Numbered from the stretch's first letter, positions 1-10,487 are shown. The stretch: DNA of 64,000 nucleotides from Blastococcus sp. TML/M2B (GCF_016612865.1 NZ_JAENZZ010000001.1:1720223-1784222), one strand, 5' to 3'. A program made the numbers and translations. The notes: a model not told the origin generated them from the sequence alone.

Positions 1-548
1 GGCGGCTCGGAGGCGATCTCGAAGAAGTGCCCCTCCAGGGGGGCCACCGTCTCCACGAGAGCCACGTCCGCGGCCTGGTCGATTCCGGCCACGTGAGCAG
101 CGGTCGCGGTCGTGCCCTGGACGACACGCAGGACCTCGCCCCCGTCGACGACGTGCGCGACGGTGAGCACGTGGTGCGGAGCCACCACGAAGCCCGACCC
201 GATCCCACCGCCGTCACACGTGGCCACCTCGAAGCGGACCACGCCGGAGATCACCTCCTGGACCACGTCCTCGAAGGCGGCGGTGGTGGTGGCTGCGGTC
301 GGGGTCTCGGGTGACGGTGCTGCCGCGGTCGTCGTCGCCGGCGCGGCCGTGGTCGACGCGGGGGACGACGAGCCGGTCGACGGTGCCGAGCTGGACTCCG
401 GAGTCGCGGACAACCCGGCCTGGGGCCCGCACCCGGTGACGAGCATGACGCCGGCAAGCAGCAGACCCCCCAGCAACGGCAGACGGCGTCTCCCGGGTGC
501 CGCCTGTGCCGCTCCGGGCAGGTGCACGTGGCCGGGAAACCGCCTCAT
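1..548 (-). CDS. Trypsin-like serine protease lipoprotein (C-terminus beyond window)
   Basis: Open reading frame from ATG at 548 to the left edge with no stop, so the C-terminus lies outside. The N-terminus is a lipoprotein signal: RR, a hydrophobic stretch, then a lipobox ending VTGC at about residue 39. A Ser/Thr/Ala/Pro-rich linker follows (residues ~45-90). The fold then starts with a GSGFVV strand and VLTVAHVV, where His132 matches the catalytic His of S1/HtrA-type proteases; Asp is plausible in AADVALV. The Ser nucleophile is not in view, so activity cannot be judged. Predicted membrane-anchored extracytoplasmic protease. It lies about 100 bp downstream of, and on the same strand as, two lipoprotein genes. 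Confidence 0.75.
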   Translation of the reverse strand, partial: MRRFPGHVHLPGAAQAAPGRRRLPLLGGLLLAGVMLVTGCGPQAGLSATPESSSAPSTGSSSPASTTAAPATTTAAAPSPETPTAATTTAAFEDVVQEVISGVVRFEVATCDGGGIGSGFVVAPHHVLTVAHVVDGGEVLRVVQGTTATAAHVAGIDQAADVALVETVAPLEGHFFEIASEP

Positions 549-649
549 CGACGCAGGATCCGCCCGCCGTACGGGCGCGACAAGGGCTTCCGCCCCGGCG
601 GCCGAGCCGACCCACGGCACCCGGGACGACGACGATCGCGAGCGGCGGG

Positions 650-1501
650 TCAGTCGTTGCAGCGGCTGATGAGGATGTGCGCGGGGTCGCCGGCCTGGCC
701 GACGACGGACAGGTCGCCCCCGCCGGCGGCCCATGAAGAGACGCTCGGCTGCTCGGCGTCCCCGACCAGCCCCTCAGTGGTGAAGGCACGCATCGCGTCG
801 ATCTGCTCGGCGTACCCACGCATGACCGGGAGCAGGTCGCCGGTGACCCGCAGCACCGCGACCCAGCCGCCGGTCGCGCAGGTGGCGGGGAACGGGTCGA
901 AGACCAGCTCGCTGCCTGCGACGATGCGGAGCTGGTCGTCCTCGTACACCGCGAGGTCCTCGGGAGCGACGTCGTCGTCCGTGACCTCGGCGACCGGGCC
1001 GTCCTCGACGGGCGGGCGGGAGACCGGCTCGCCGGAGTAGCTGCCGCCCGAGATCTCCAGGTACCCGCCGCCGTCCGCCTCGGCGAGGCCGCGCAGGCTC
1101 ATGGACCAGTAGGGCGGTCCGTTCCTCTCGCTGATGCTGGAGCCGTACGCCGAGCACTCGACGGCGAACGCCGTGTCCTCGGTGACGGAGCTGTTCCACA
1201 GCTCGGGGTCGTCGTTGCACCACTCGCCGTCCGGCCACCACGCGGGCGGCGCCACCGGAAAGCCGAGCTCCTCGGCCTGCCGCGCGTAGGCCGCGAAGAC
1301 CTCCGGCAGGTCGTCGTCCACCCGGAGGAAGGCGTGCAGCCCCTCGTCGAAGGTGGGGAACACCGCCCCGACCAGACCAGAGCCCGGCTCGATCTCGAAG
1401 CCGACGGCGAGCGGTCCGCTCGTCCGCACGATCTCCTCGGGCTCGCCGGTGCACCCGGCGAGGACGAGCACGCACGTGGCGGCAGCGACCGACCGCCTCA
1501 C
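650..1501 (-). CDS. Predicted lipoprotein of unknown function
   Basis: 283 residues from GTG 1501. This start is chosen because it gives a clean signal peptide (RRS, hydrophobic core, lipobox LAGC with Cys17) and because the GTGA overlap with the stop of the upstream DUF4349 gene implies translational coupling; the longer upstream reading is only Arg-rich filler. The mature part has four further Cys residues and no family I recognise. Expected to be exported and lipid-anchored. Function unknown. Confidence 0.7.
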   Translation of the reverse strand: MRRSVAAATCVLVLAGCTGEPEEIVRTSGPLAVGFEIEPGSGLVGAVFPTFDEGLHAFLRVDDDLPEVFAAYARQAEELGFPVAPPAWWPDGEWCNDDPELWNSSVTEDTAFAVECSAYGSSISERNGPPYWSMSLRGLAEADGGGYLEISGGSYSGEPVSRPPVEDGPVAEVTDDDVAPEDLAVYEDDQLRIVAGSELVFDPFPATCATGGWVAVLRVTGDLLPVMRGYAEQIDAMRAFTTEGLVGDAEQPSVSSWAAGGGDLSVVGQAGDPAHILISRCND

Positions 1502-2346
1502 CCGGCGTCGCCGGCGGCGGGTGCCGCAGCCGCCGCGCGGCGCCGCCGGAGCGGGACGAGCACCGCGGCCGCGATCACCGCGGCGAGCACCAGCCACGGC
1601 AGCAGGACGCCGAGGGCGATGACCGCCGCACCGCCCGCGGAGACCAGCGCGTTCCACCCGGTGCCCAGCCCGTCGACGAAGCCGTCCGGACCGCCGGGCG
1701 GGGCGACGCCGGGCTGCTGCAGGTGCAGGCGCAGCGTGGACAGCTCCACCTGGTCGGCGAGGAACGCGCGCTGCGACTGCAACGACTCCAGCTGCTCCTG
1801 CCGCCCGGAGAGCGCACCCTCGGCGGCGAGCAGCGCCTCGGTCGAGGGCGCCTCGTCCAGCAGGGCCTGCAGCCGGGCGACCGAGGTCTGCAGCGCCGAG
1901 ATCCGTGCGTCCAGGTCGACGACGTCACCGGTCACGTCCGAGCGGGACACCGACACGCTGGCCACCTCGCCGAGGTCCTCGAGATCGGCGAGGACGTCCG
2001 TCAGCGCATCCGAGGGAACCCGCACGACGAGGTCGGCGGACGAGCCCTCGTCGTCCCCGGTCGCGGCGTACTCGGTGCGCTCGTCGACCCGCCCGCCGGC
2101 GGACTCGACCCGCTCGCTCAGCTCCTGAGCGGCGCCGGCGGGATCGTCGACGACGAGCGACGCGTCGGCGTTGGTGATCACCTGACGCTCGGCATCGCCG
2201 CCGACCGGGTCGGCGGCCTCGTCGGCGACGGCCCCTGCGCCTCCGCCGTCCGCGCTGCTGCTCGACCCGTTCCCGGACGAGCCGGAGCAACCGCCGACCA
2301 GAACCAGGGCCAGGGTCACGGCTGCGCTGCCGAGGAGGCGCCTCAT
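1498..2346 (-). CDS. DUF4349-type lipoprotein
   Basis: 282 residues from ATG 2346, the Met just before the signal peptide. The lipobox is LVGGC (Cys20), followed by a Ser/Gly/Ala-rich linker. The central part matches the DUF4349 pattern: [14 protein letters not shown], then a region ending [16 protein letters not shown], then a long Leu/Gln/Glu-rich coiled coil (about residues 150-195). One hydrophobic helix near residues 225-262 ends in RRRR, a membrane anchor with a cytoplasmic tail. DUF4349 proteins are surface lipoproteins of unknown role. First gene of a minus-strand run with the two lipoproteins that follow. Confidence 0.8.
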   Translation of the reverse strand: MRRLLGSAAVTLALVLVGGCSGSSGNGSSSSADGGGAGAVADEAADPVGGDAERQVITNADASLVVDDPAGAAQELSERVESAGGRVDERTEYAATGDDEGSSADLVVRVPSDALTDVLADLEDLGEVASVSVSRSDVTGDVVDLDARISALQTSVARLQALLDEAPSTEALLAAEGALSGRQEQLESLQSQRAFLADQVELSTLRLHLQQPGVAPPGGPDGFVDGLGTGWNALVSAGGAAVIALGVLLPWLVLAAVIAAAVLVPLRRRRAAAAAPAAGDAG

Positions 2347-2510
2347 GCCGGGACCGTAGGGCGCCATCACCTCTCGGACCAGCGTCGATGCCCGATCGTG
2401 ACGCGGCGGACCGGCGGCCGCTCTGCACCCGTCGTCAGTCGGGGGAAGCCCTGGCCGCTGCTTTTCTCATGAACGGCGCGGCGCGGGACACCTGCACCTG
2501 CCGGCGGCCC

Positions 2511-5066
2511 TCAGTCCTTGCGGCCGGCGTCGACGAGCCGGATGACCGCGTGGCCCTCCTCGTCGGAGGCCTCCAGGTCGACCTCGACGTCGAAGCCCCA
2601 GTCGTGGTCTTCCTCGGGGTCGTCGAGGATCTGCCGCACCCGCCAGACGCCGGGCTCGGTTTTGTCCCAGATCAGCATCGCCGGGCCGCGGGCGTCGCCA
2701 CCGGTGCGCACCTCGGGGTGCTCCTCGAAGTACGCGCGGACGACGGTCTCCCACCGGTCGGCGTCCCAGCCCGAGCCGCGGTCCAGCTCGCCCAGGTCGT
2801 ACCAGCGGCGCAGCGCGAACAGCTCCACCCGGCGGAACAGCGCGTTGCGCACCATCGCGGTGAACGCGCGCTCGTTGCCGGTGAGCGGCCGCGGCCGCGC
2901 GGGGACGGCGACCTCGGCGATCGGGCCGTCGTCCTCGGGGTTGGTCAGCGACTCCCACTCGTCCAGCAGCGAGGAGTCCACCTGGCGCACCAGCTCGCCC
3001 AGCCACTCGACCAGGTCGGTCACGCCCTCGGTGCGCGCGTCCGCGGGCACCCCCGACCGCAGTGCCTTGAACGCGTCGGAGAGGTAGCGCAGCACCGCGC
3101 CCTCGGACCGGGTCAGCCCGTAGGTGTTCACGAGCTCCCGGAAGGTGAAGGCCCGCTCCCACATCTCGCGGACGATCGACTTCGGCGACAGGTGCGCGTC
3201 CCGCGCCCACGGGTTGGTGCGGACGTACACCTCGAACGCCGCGTCCAGCAGCTCCTGCAGCGGCTTCGGGTAGGTGACCTCCTCGAGCAGCTCCATCCGC
3301 TCGTCGTACTCGATGCCCTCGGCCTTCATCTGCGCCACGGCCTCGCCCTTGGCCTTGTTCAGCTGCGCCGCGAGGATCTGCCGCGGGTCGTCCAGCGTGG
3401 CCTCGATGACGCTGACGACGTCGAGCACGTAGGTGTCGCTCTCGGGGTCCAGCAGGTCGATCGCGGCCAGCGCGAACGTCGACAGCGGCTGGTTGAGCGC
3501 GAAGTCCGGCGGCAGGTCCAGCGTCAGGTCGTAGCGGCGGCCGTCCGGCTCGGGCTCGGGCAGCCGCTCCAGGACGCCGGCCTGCAGCAGCGAGCGCGCG
3601 ATGCCGATCGCCTCGCGGATCAGCCTCAGCTGCTTCTTCCGCGGCTCGTGGTTGTCGGTGAGCAGCCGGCGCATCGCGGCGAACGGGTCACCGGGGCGGT
3701 CGACGACGTCGAGGACCATCGCCGTGGACACCCGCATGTTGCTGGTCAGCTTCTCCGGCTCGCCCTCGACCAGCCGGTTCATCGTCGCCTCGCTCCACGG
3801 CACCATGCCGTCGGGCACCTTCTTGCGGACCAGCTTGCGGCGCTTCTTCGGGTCGTCGGCGACCTTGGCGAACTGCTTGAGGTTCTCCACCTCGTGCTCG
3901 GGCGCCTGGACGACGACGGTGCCGGCGGTGTCGTACCCGGCCCGCCCGGCGCGGCCGGCGATCTGGTGGAACTCGCGCACCTGCAGCAGGCGCATGCGGA
4001 CGCCGTCGTACTTCGACAGCGCCGAGAAGACGACGGTGCGGATCGGCACGTTGATGCCGACGCCGAGGGTGTCGGTGCCGCAGATGACCTTGAGCAGCCC
4101 GGCCTGCGCCAGCTGCTCGACCAGCCGCCGGTACTTGGGCAGCATCCCGGCGTGGTGGACGCCGATCCCGTGCCGGACCAGCCGCGACAGCGTCGTCCCG
4201 AAGGAGGAGGTGAAGCGGAAGCCGCCGATCATGTCGGCGATCGCCGCCTTCTCCTCCTTGCTGCACACGTTGACGCTCATCAGGGCCTGCGCCCGCTCCA
4301 GCGCCGAGGCCTGGGTGAAGTGGACGACGTAGATGGGCGCCTGCTTGGTGTCCAGCAGCTCCTGGATCGTCTCGTGCATCGGCGTCGTCGCGTAGTAGTG
4401 GTGCAGCGGCACCGGGCGCTCGGCGTTGGCGACCAGCGCGGTGGGCCGGCCGGTGCGGCGGGTGAGGTCCTCGCGCAGCGTCGTGACGTCGCCGAGCGTG
4501 GCGCTCATCAGCAGGAACTGCGCCTTCGTCAGCTCCAGCAGCGGCACCTGCCAGGCCCAGCCGCGGTCGGGGTCGCCGTAGTAGTGGAACTCGTCCATGA
4601 CGACCAGCGCGTCGCCGACGCCGTCGCCGCCCTCGCGCAGCGCCACGTTGGCCAGGATCTCCGCGGTGCAGGCGATGATCGGCGCGCCCGGGTTGACCGA
4701 GGCGTCGCCGGTCAGCATGCCGACGTTGGCGGCGCCGAACACCCCGCACAGGGCGAAGAACTTCTCGCTGACCAGTGCCTTGATCGGCGCGGTGTAGTAG
4801 CTGCGCCGACCCGCCGCCAGCGCCGCGTACTGCGCGCCGGTGGCCACCAGCGACTTGCCCGACCCGGTCGGCGTCGCGAGGACCACGTTCGCCCCGCTGA
4901 CCAGCTCGATGAGCGCCTCCTCCTGCGCCGGGTACAGCGTCGTGCCCCCGGCCTCGGCCCAGGCGGCGAAGTCGGCGAACAGCTCGTCCGGGTCGCCGCC
5001 CCTGGCGCGCAGCGCGGAGAGGTCGGCGGGGTCGTCGAGCAGGGGAGGAGCGGTGGTCGTGGTCAT
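2511..5066 (-). CDS. DEAD/DEAH-box helicase, Ski2-like, DUF3516 C-terminus
   Basis: 851 residues from ATG 5066 (MTTTTAPPL); the upstream extension is low-complexity and has no family support. Superfamily 2 motifs are complete: Walker [10 protein letters not shown] (64-72), DEFH box (158-161), SAT (188-190), and motif [14 protein letters not shown] (368-379). The remaining ~450 residues form the DUF3516 region found in actinobacterial Ski2-like helicases. A cytoplasmic ATP-dependent RNA or DNA helicase is predicted; the substrate is not known. Single gene, with about 165 bp before the lipoprotein group and divergent from the SDR gene. Confidence 0.88.
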   Translation of the reverse strand: MTTTTAPPLLDDPADLSALRARGGDPDELFADFAAWAEAGGTTLYPAQEEALIELVSGANVVLATPTGSGKSLVATGAQYAALAAGRRSYYTAPIKALVSEKFFALCGVFGAANVGMLTGDASVNPGAPIIACTAEILANVALREGGDGVGDALVVMDEFHYYGDPDRGWAWQVPLLELTKAQFLLMSATLGDVTTLREDLTRRTGRPTALVANAERPVPLHHYYATTPMHETIQELLDTKQAPIYVVHFTQASALERAQALMSVNVCSKEEKAAIADMIGGFRFTSSFGTTLSRLVRHGIGVHHAGMLPKYRRLVEQLAQAGLLKVICGTDTLGVGINVPIRTVVFSALSKYDGVRMRLLQVREFHQIAGRAGRAGYDTAGTVVVQAPEHEVENLKQFAKVADDPKKRRKLVRKKVPDGMVPWSEATMNRLVEGEPEKLTSNMRVSTAMVLDVVDRPGDPFAAMRRLLTDNHEPRKKQLRLIREAIGIARSLLQAGVLERLPEPEPDGRRYDLTLDLPPDFALNQPLSTFALAAIDLLDPESDTYVLDVVSVIEATLDDPRQILAAQLNKAKGEAVAQMKAEGIEYDERMELLEEVTYPKPLQELLDAAFEVYVRTNPWARDAHLSPKSIVREMWERAFTFRELVNTYGLTRSEGAVLRYLSDAFKALRSGVPADARTEGVTDLVEWLGELVRQVDSSLLDEWESLTNPEDDGPIAEVAVPARPRPLTGNERAFTAMVRNALFRRVELFALRRWYDLGELDRGSGWDADRWETVVRAYFEEHPEVRTGGDARGPAMLIWDKTEPGVWRVRQILDDPEEDHDWGFDVEVDLEASDEEGHAVIRLVDAGRKD

Positions 5067-5214
5067 CAGGGGGATCAGCGTGCCCGACGCCCCGGACGTT
5101 CCCGCGACCCCGTGCCCGCCCGAGCGCGTCGCACGGGTTCCGCGGCCGCCCCCGCGGGTAGCGCGCGGAGGCCTGACCCGGTGAGCACGTCCCCCCACGC
5201 ACCCGAGGAGAGCC

Positions 5215-6072
5215 ATGTCGTCGCCCCGCCCCGAGTCCCAGCCCGCCCAGCAGCAGACGCCGCCCGGCACGCTCGGGGAGATGGACCCGAAGCCCGACCA
5301 CGGCGAGGAGACCTACCGCGGCTCGGGCCGGCTGGCCGGCAAGAAGGCGGTCATCACCGGCGGCGACAGCGGCATCGGCCGGGCCGTCGCGATCGCCTTC
5401 GCCCGCGAGGGTGCCGACGTCCTCATCTCCTACCTGTCCGAGCACGAGGACGCGCAGGACACCGCCCGCTACGTCGAGCAGGCCGGGCAGAAGTGCGTGC
5501 TGGTGCCCGGCGACCTCGCCGACCGTGCGCACGCCAAGACGATCATCCCCAAGGCGGTCGAGGAGTTCGGCCGGGTCGACGTCCTGGTCAACAACGCCGC
5601 GTTCCAGATGAGCCACGACTCGCTCGACGAGATCAGCGACGCCGAGTGGGACCACACCGTCGCGACCAACCTCTCGGCGATGTTCACCCTGACCAAAGAC
5701 GTGCTGCCGCACATGGGGCCGGGCGGGTCGATCATCAACTCGTCGTCGGTGAACAGCGACAACCCCAGCCCGAACCTGATCGCCTACGCGATGACCAAGG
5801 CCGGCATCGCCAACTTCACCGCCTCCCTGGCGCAGATGCTGGCCGAGAAGGGCATCCGCGCGAACAGCGTGGCGCCCGGCCCGATCTGGACGCCGCTGAT
5901 CCCGGCGACCATGCCCGAGGACAAGGTGGAGAGCTTCGGCCAGCAGGTGCCGATGGGCCGCCCGGGCCAGCCCGCCGAGCTCGCGCCGGTGTACGTGCTG
6001 CTGGCCAGCGACGAGTCCTCCTACGTCTCCGGGGCGCGCATCGCCGTCACCGGCGGCAAGCCGATCCTCTGA
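5215..6072 (+). CDS. SDR family NAD(P)-dependent oxidoreductase
   Basis: 285 residues. GAGGAGAG lies just before ATG 5215, a strong ribosome site. The N-terminal ~40-residue extension ([14 protein letters not shown]) is typical of the YghA / general-stress ribitol-dehydrogenase-like SDR group. TGGDSGIG (48-55) binds the nucleotide, NNAA is at ~126-129, and Tyr191-x3-Lys195 is the catalytic pair. Cytoplasmic; substrate unknown, a stress role is only inferred from the subgroup. The stop overlaps the start of the yidD reading (TGATG). Confidence 0.88.
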   Translation: MSSPRPESQPAQQQTPPGTLGEMDPKPDHGEETYRGSGRLAGKKAVITGGDSGIGRAVAIAFAREGADVLISYLSEHEDAQDTARYVEQAGQKCVLVPGDLADRAHAKTIIPKAVEEFGRVDVLVNNAAFQMSHDSLDEISDAEWDHTVATNLSAMFTLTKDVLPHMGPGGSIINSSSVNSDNPSPNLIAYAMTKAGIANFTASLAQMLAEKGIRANSVAPGPIWTPLIPATMPEDKVESFGQQVPMGRPGQPAELAPVYVLLASDESSYVSGARIAVTGGKPIL

Positions 6073-6586
6073 TGGTCTTCATCTGGAGCAGTGGCTGGGG
6101 TCCCCGCCGCCGGCGCCCCCGTCGCGGGTACGGCCCGGCCGGCTACGGCCGGGGCTACGGCTACGGGCCGCCGCCGGGCTACGGCTACGGCCAGGGCTAT
6201 GGCTACGGCCCGGGCTACGGACGGCGGAACGATTCGTGTCTGCGCGACCTGCTCTTCCTCAACACCGGCTGCTGCCTGGCCAACGCGATCGGGTGCGGCG
6301 GCGACGCCTTCCTGGTGGCGCCGGCGACCGCCCGCGCGGTCCGCAGGTCCGACGCCGGGGAGCGGGGCAGCCGGATCGCGGAGCGCATGGTGGCCGCCGT
6401 CCGCGTGTACCAGCGCGAGGTCAGCCCGACGAAGCCGCCGTGCTGCCGCTTCGAGCCCACCTGCTCCGCGTACGCGGTGGAGGCGCTGGAGCGGCACGGC
6501 GCGGCGAGGGGTGCGTGGCTGACGTGCGCCGGCTGGCCCGCTGCCGCCCCGGTGGGTCCCGCGGCGCCGACCCGGTGCCCGCCTGA
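6072..6586 (+). CDS. yidD: YidD-like membrane insertion efficiency factor, Gly/Tyr-rich N-terminus, frameshifted
   Basis: The core matches YidD: YQREVSP (113-119), then [12 protein letters not shown] (124-135) and EALERHG. The family's last block ([17 protein letters not shown]) is present but one frame off, restored by a single missing base near 6522-6525; the coordinates cover both parts. YidD helps YidC/SecYEG insert membrane proteins. Unusually, about 100 residues precede the core, including a run of GYG repeats at ~19-51. ATG 6072 overlaps the SDR stop; a later start close to the core (GTG/ATG near 6390) would give a normal ~70-residue YidD, so the extension may not be translated. Confidence 0.7.
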
Positions 6587-6631
6587 CCGGTCCCGGTCCG
6601 TGCCGGGCGCCCCTCGGCCAGACTGTCGGCC

Positions 6632-7072
6632 ATGCCCGCCGTCGACGACGCCGCCGGTGACCTGCCGGTCACCGCGTCCCTCGTCGTGCCCGCGGGCGCG
6701 CTGGCGTGGCGGTTCTCCCGCTCGTCGGGGCCCGGCGGGCAGGGCGTCAACACGGCGGACTCCCGCGTCGAGCTCTCCGTCGCACCGCTCGAGCTGCCCG
6801 GCCTCACCGATCCGCAGCGCGCCCGGCTGGCGCAGCGGCTGGGCGGCCGGCTGGTCGACGGCGTCCTGACCGTCGCGGCCAGCGAGCACCGCCAGCAGCT
6901 GCGCAACCGGCAGGCCGCCCGCGAGCGGCTGGCCGCGGTGCTGCGCGCCGCCCTGGCCCCACCGCCACCGTCCCGGCGCCGGACCAAGCCCACCCGCGGC
7001 TCGCAGGAGCGCCGGATCGAGGCGAAGAAGCAGCGCGGCCGGCTGAAGAAGCAGCGCGGCGGCTGGGACTAG
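6632..7072 (+). CDS. arfB: Peptidyl-tRNA hydrolase ArfB-like (ribosome rescue)
   Basis: 146 residues. The GGQ loop [10 protein letters not shown] (GGQ 35-37) is that of class-I release factors, and the short length plus a basic Lys/Arg-rich tail ([22 protein letters not shown]) is diagnostic of ArfB/YaeJ, whose tail sits in the mRNA channel of stalled ribosomes. It releases the nascent peptide on non-stop ribosomes. The stop codon overlaps that of the convergent DUF1905 gene in a shared CTAG. Confidence 0.88.
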   Translation: MPAVDDAAGDLPVTASLVVPAGALAWRFSRSSGPGGQGVNTADSRVELSVAPLELPGLTDPQRARLAQRLGGRLVDGVLTVAASEHRQQLRNRQAARERLAAVLRAALAPPPPSRRRTKPTRGSQERRIEAKKQRGRLKKQRGGWD

Positions 7073-7351
7073 CTCAACCGCTGCTGCAGGTGCACCGTCA
7101 CCTCCTCGCCCGCGCGGCTCTTGCCGATCGCGGTGCAGATCGCCGCGCGCAGCGGCAGCCAGTGCGGGCCGGTGCCCGAGGGCATGAGGGTGGCGGCGAA
7201 GGCGTGCCCGTCGGCGGTCCCGGTCACCTTCACCGCGCGGCGGGTGCCCAGGAGCTCGGCGGAACCGGGGACCACGAGGTAGGTGGCGAAGGCGCCGTCC
7301 TTCTGGGATCGGGGAGGTGAACGTGTGATCGAGGTGCTGCGCGGACGTCAT
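7069..7351 (-). CDS. DUF1905 domain protein, frameshifted
   Basis: About 94 residues when read from ATG 7351 through one extra base in the GGG run at 7305-7307. The parts are HTFTSPI (frame 1), then [39 protein letters not shown] and an [14 protein letters not shown] end, the DUF1905 pattern. Role unknown. The start overlaps the end of the sigma-factor gene (ATGA), so it is probably the last gene of that transcript. The downstream frame alone would give 68 residues from GTG/ATG near 7275. Confidence 0.7.
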
Positions 7352-8589
7352 GCCCGGTCCGACCGCGCGTGCGCCGACAACTCATCGCTCCGGCGCCGCA
7401 GGAAGGCGCGTTCACGCTCGTTGCCCGCCAGCTCCAGCGCCGCCCGGTACTGCTCCAGCGCCTCGGAGGTGCGGCCCAGCCGGCGCAGCAGGTCGGCCCG
7501 CACGGCGGGCAGCAGGTGGGAGCGGGGCAGGTCCAGCCCGTCGAGCTGCGCCAGCCCGGCGGCCGGCCCGTCGACCTCGGCGACGGCGACCGCCCGGTTC
7601 AGCGCGACCACCGGGCTCGGTGCCAGCGCGAGCAGGTGGTCGTACAGCGCGAGCACCTGCCGCCAGTCGGTGGCCGCCGCCGTGCGGGCATCCGCGTGGA
7701 CGGCGGCGATGGCCGCCTGGAGCTGGTAGGGCCCGGGCCGGCCGCGGCGCAGGCACGCGCGCACCAGGTCCTGCCCCTCGGCGACCTGCGCGCGGTCCCA
7801 CCGCGACCGGTCCTGGTCGGCGAGCAGCACCAGCTCGCCGTCGGCCGACGTCCGGGCGGGGCGGCGGGCCTCGGTGAGCAGCATCAGCGCCAGCAGGCCC
7901 AGCACCTCCGGTTCGTCGGGCATCAGCTCGGCGAGCACCCGGCCCAGCCGGACCGCCTCGGCGCACAGGTCGCCACGCACCAGCTGCGGACCCGACGTCG
8001 CCGCGTACCCCTCGGTGAAGACCAGGTAGACGACGGCGAGCACCGCGGGGAGCCGGTCGGGCAGCTCGGCCTCGGTCGGCACCCGGTAGGGGATGCGCGC
8101 GGCGCGGATCTTGGCCTTGGCCCGGACCAGCCGCTGCGCCATCGTCGGCTCGGGCACGAGGAAGGCCGCCGCGACCTCGGCGGTGGTCAGGCCGCCGAGC
8201 AGCCGCAGGGTCAGCGCCACCTGCGCCGGCCGGGCCAGCGCGGGGTGGCAGCAGGTGAACAGCAGCCGCAGCCGGTCGTCGGGCACGGCGTCCTCCTCGA
8301 CCGGGTCGGGTTCCGCGCGCAGCAGCTCTGCCTGCACGTGCTTCCCGGGGCGCAGCGACTCGCGGCGCACCCGGTCGATGGCCCGGTTGCGGGCGGTGGT
8401 GACGATCCAGCCCGGCGGGCTCGGCGGGATCCCGTCGGCCGGCCAGCGGGAGAGGGCGGTCAGGAACGCGTCCTGGACCGCCTCCTCGGCGGCGTCGATG
8501 TCGCCGAGGAGGCGGACGAGGACGGCGACGGCGCGGCCGTAGCTCTCGCGGAAGACCTGCTCGACGCGGGCGGTGGCCTCGTCGTCCAT
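7348..8589 (-). CDS. ECF RNA polymerase sigma factor with DUF6596/TPR-like C-terminus (ECF42 type)
   Basis: 413 residues. Region 2 ([30 protein letters not shown], ~13-43) and [11 protein letters not shown]; region 4 with [28 protein letters not shown]. After that come ~200 helical residues with a TPR-like end ([36 protein letters not shown]), characteristic of ECF42 sigma factors, which lack an anti-sigma factor and are encoded next to a YCII/DGPF protein. That partner lies immediately upstream here (8594-8941). Target genes unknown. Confidence 0.88.
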   Translation of the reverse strand: MDDEATARVEQVFRESYGRAVAVLVRLLGDIDAAEEAVQDAFLTALSRWPADGIPPSPPGWIVTTARNRAIDRVRRESLRPGKHVQAELLRAEPDPVEEDAVPDDRLRLLFTCCHPALARPAQVALTLRLLGGLTTAEVAAAFLVPEPTMAQRLVRAKAKIRAARIPYRVPTEAELPDRLPAVLAVVYLVFTEGYAATSGPQLVRGDLCAEAVRLGRVLAELMPDEPEVLGLLALMLLTEARRPARTSADGELVLLADQDRSRWDRAQVAEGQDLVRACLRRGRPGPYQLQAAIAAVHADARTAAATDWRQVLALYDHLLALAPSPVVALNRAVAVAEVDGPAAGLAQLDGLDLPRSHLLPAVRADLLRRLGRTSEALEQYRAALELAGNERERAFLRRRSDELSAHARSDRA

Positions 8590-8593
8590 CCCG

Positions 8594-8941
8594 TCAGAAA
8601 GCCTGCGACACCGGCCGGACCTCCACCGGCAGGCCGAGCACGCCGGCCAGCTTCCCGGCCCAGGCGAGCGCCTCGTCGAGGTCGGCGGCGGAGATCATCG
8701 TGAAGCCGCCGACGAACTCGGCGCCCTCTGCGTAGGGCCCGTCGGTGATCAGGACACCGTCCCCGTCGGCGCGGACGACGGTCGTGGCCTCCGGCTGGTG
8801 CAGGGCGGCGGCGAACACCCAGACCCCGGCGGTCCGCATCTCCTCGTTGAGCGCGTCGAGGTCGCGCATGACGGGCTCGAGGTCCTCCGGCGGCGGGACG
8901 ACGCCGACGGGCTGGATGATGTTGAGCAGGTACTGCGGCAT
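8594..8941 (-). CDS. YCII/DGPF-family protein, partner of the ECF sigma factor
   Basis: 115 residues from ATG 8941, preceded on the minus strand by CTCCGAGGAGG. Contains the family signature [16 protein letters not shown] (DGPF-like) and a start [15 protein letters not shown]-like small alpha/beta barrels are the usual partners of ECF42 sigma factors. The 4-bp gap to the sigma gene indicates co-transcription. The biochemical role of this subgroup is not established. Confidence 0.85.
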   Translation of the reverse strand: MPQYLLNIIQPVGVVPPPEDLEPVMRDLDALNEEMRTAGVWVFAAALHQPEATTVVRADGDGVLITDGPYAEGAEFVGGFTMISAADLDEALAWAGKLAGVLGLPVEVRPVSQAF

Positions 8942-9034
8942 CTCTGCCTCCTCGGAGGAGCGCCGGCCCGGTGCCGGCTGCTCACCTCCTGTACGAACCG
9001 ATCCTGCCCGGATCGACACCGCGCGGGGGCGTTC

Positions 9035-10441
9035 TCAGCCGCGGGCGAGGACCTCGCCGAGCACCCGCGCGCCCTCGGGGAAGCGGTCCGGCTGGGGCCC
9101 GGCGAAGCTGAGCCGGACGAACGGGGCGGTCGGCTCGGCCGGGAACCACTCGGAGCCCGGCGCGAGGACGACGCCGGCGGCCTCGCACTCGGCCAGCACC
9201 CGGGGCAGGTCCGTGCCGTCGGGCAGCCGCCCCCACAGGTGCAGCCCACCGGCGGGGACCTGCTCGACGACGACCTGCGGCGCGTGCTCGGCCAGGCTGC
9301 TCAGCAGCAGGTCGCGGCGCGCCCGCAGCTGGGTGCGCAGGCCGCGCAGGTGCCGCTCCCAGCCGGGCTGGGTGACGACGTCGAGGACGGCGGCCTGGAG
9401 CAGCCCGCTCACGTACATCGACTCCGCCGCCCGGTCGGCGAGCAGCCGGTCGCGGGCCGCGCCGCGGGCGACGACGGCGGCCACCCGGAGGGCGGGGGAG
9501 ACGCTCTTGGTGAGCGACCGCAGGTAGACGACGTGCCCCGACCCGTCGGCGGCGGCCAGCGGAGCGGGCGCGGTGGTGATGCCGAAGTCGTGCGCCCAGT
9601 CGTCCTCGAGCAGGAAGGCGCCGTGCGCGCGGACGATGTCGAGCACCCGCCGCGCGCGCTCCGGCGACCACTGCGCGCCGGTGGGGTTGGCGTAGCTGGG
9701 CTGGGCGTAGAACAGCCGGGCGCCGGACTCGGCGAAGGCGCGGTCGACCTCCTCCGGATCGGGCCCCTCGCCGCCGCTGGGCACCGGCACGATCCGGACG
9801 CCGGCGCGGGTGGCGGCCTGGATCGCGCCCCAGTAGGTGGGCGACTCCAGCAGCACGGGCTGCCCGGCGCCGGCCAGTGCCCGGAACGCCGCGCTCAGCC
9901 CGCTCTGGCTGCCCGGCAGCACGATCACGTCCCGCGGCGTGGGCGGGGGCACGTCGGCCGGGGTGACCGCGCGCAGCTCGCCGGCGAACCACGACTGCAG
10001 CTCGGGGAGGCCCGCGGCCGGCGGGCGGGAGAGCGCGGCCTCGCTGCGGGCCGCGCGGACCAGCGCCGACCGCACCAGCCGCTCGGGCAGCAGCTCGTGG
10101 TCCGGGAAGCCGGAGTGGAAGGCGATGACGTCGTTCGGCGTGCTGCGCAGCGCGGCCGGCATGCCGGGCGCCGGTGCCGCGGGGGAGCGCAGCGCCGCGG
10201 TCTGCCAGCCGTAGTCGGCGGGCCGGGCCGCGCGGACGGCGCGCACGAAGGTGCCGACGCCGGGCCGGGTCTCGATGAGGCCCTGGCCGGCCAGGGCGCG
10301 CAGCGCCTTCTGCACGGTGACCGGGCCGGCCCCGTGCCGGGCGGCCAGCTCCCGGGTGGGCGGCAGCTGCGCGCCCGGCGGCGCGCCGGCGATCCACGCC
10401 CGGAGCGCGCCGATGATCCGCGCTCCGCTATCGTCAGCCAT
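9035..10441 (-). CDS. MocR-type regulator (GntR wHTH fused to PLP aminotransferase domain)
   Basis: 468 residues from ATG 10441. GntR winged helix at ~8-70 (GAQLPPTRELAARHGAGPVTVQKALRAL, then GQGLIETRPGVGTFV). A fold-type I aminotransferase domain fills the rest: SPTYWGAIQAA, YAQPSYANPTGAQWS, LLEDDWAHDF, and SLTKSVSPALRVA with the Schiff-base Lys. MocR proteins bind PLP or a PLP adduct and control a neighbouring gene; the divergent EamA exporter, whose start codon overlaps this one, is the obvious target. Confidence 0.88.
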   Translation of the reverse strand: MADDSGARIIGALRAWIAGAPPGAQLPPTRELAARHGAGPVTVQKALRALAGQGLIETRPGVGTFVRAVRAARPADYGWQTAALRSPAAPAPGMPAALRSTPNDVIAFHSGFPDHELLPERLVRSALVRAARSEAALSRPPAAGLPELQSWFAGELRAVTPADVPPPTPRDVIVLPGSQSGLSAAFRALAGAGQPVLLESPTYWGAIQAATRAGVRIVPVPSGGEGPDPEEVDRAFAESGARLFYAQPSYANPTGAQWSPERARRVLDIVRAHGAFLLEDDWAHDFGITTAPAPLAAADGSGHVVYLRSLTKSVSPALRVAAVVARGAARDRLLADRAAESMYVSGLLQAAVLDVVTQPGWERHLRGLRTQLRARRDLLLSSLAEHAPQVVVEQVPAGGLHLWGRLPDGTDLPRVLAECEAAGVVLAPGSEWFPAEPTAPFVRLSFAGPQPDRFPEGARVLGEVLARG

Positions 10442-10487
10442 GACGGCACACGATAGCGCTACCGCCCAGATCAACCGACCGCTATCG
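10426..10487. promoter_or_regulatory. Inverted and direct CGCTATCG repeats between mocR-like gene and EamA gene
   Basis: CGCTATCGT (10426-10434) and ACGATAGCG (10450-10458) form a 9-bp perfect inverted repeat over both start codons, and CGCTATCG recurs at 10480-10487. Each arm contains TATCGT, which fits a -10 element; on the minus strand it sits 8 nt before ATG 10441, the spacing of a leaderless transcript. Likely divergent promoter and operator of the MocR-type regulator (inference). Confidence 0.55.

Noticed and set aside
2388..6869. Very long plus-strand reading frame (1,493 codons)
   Set aside because: It is antisense to the helicase gene, rich in Gln/Arg/Val with no motifs, a GC-skew artefact; only its last part is the yidD frame.
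6639..7040. Minus-strand frames opposite arfB
   Set aside because: arfB has GGQ and the basic tail; the opposite frames have no motif.
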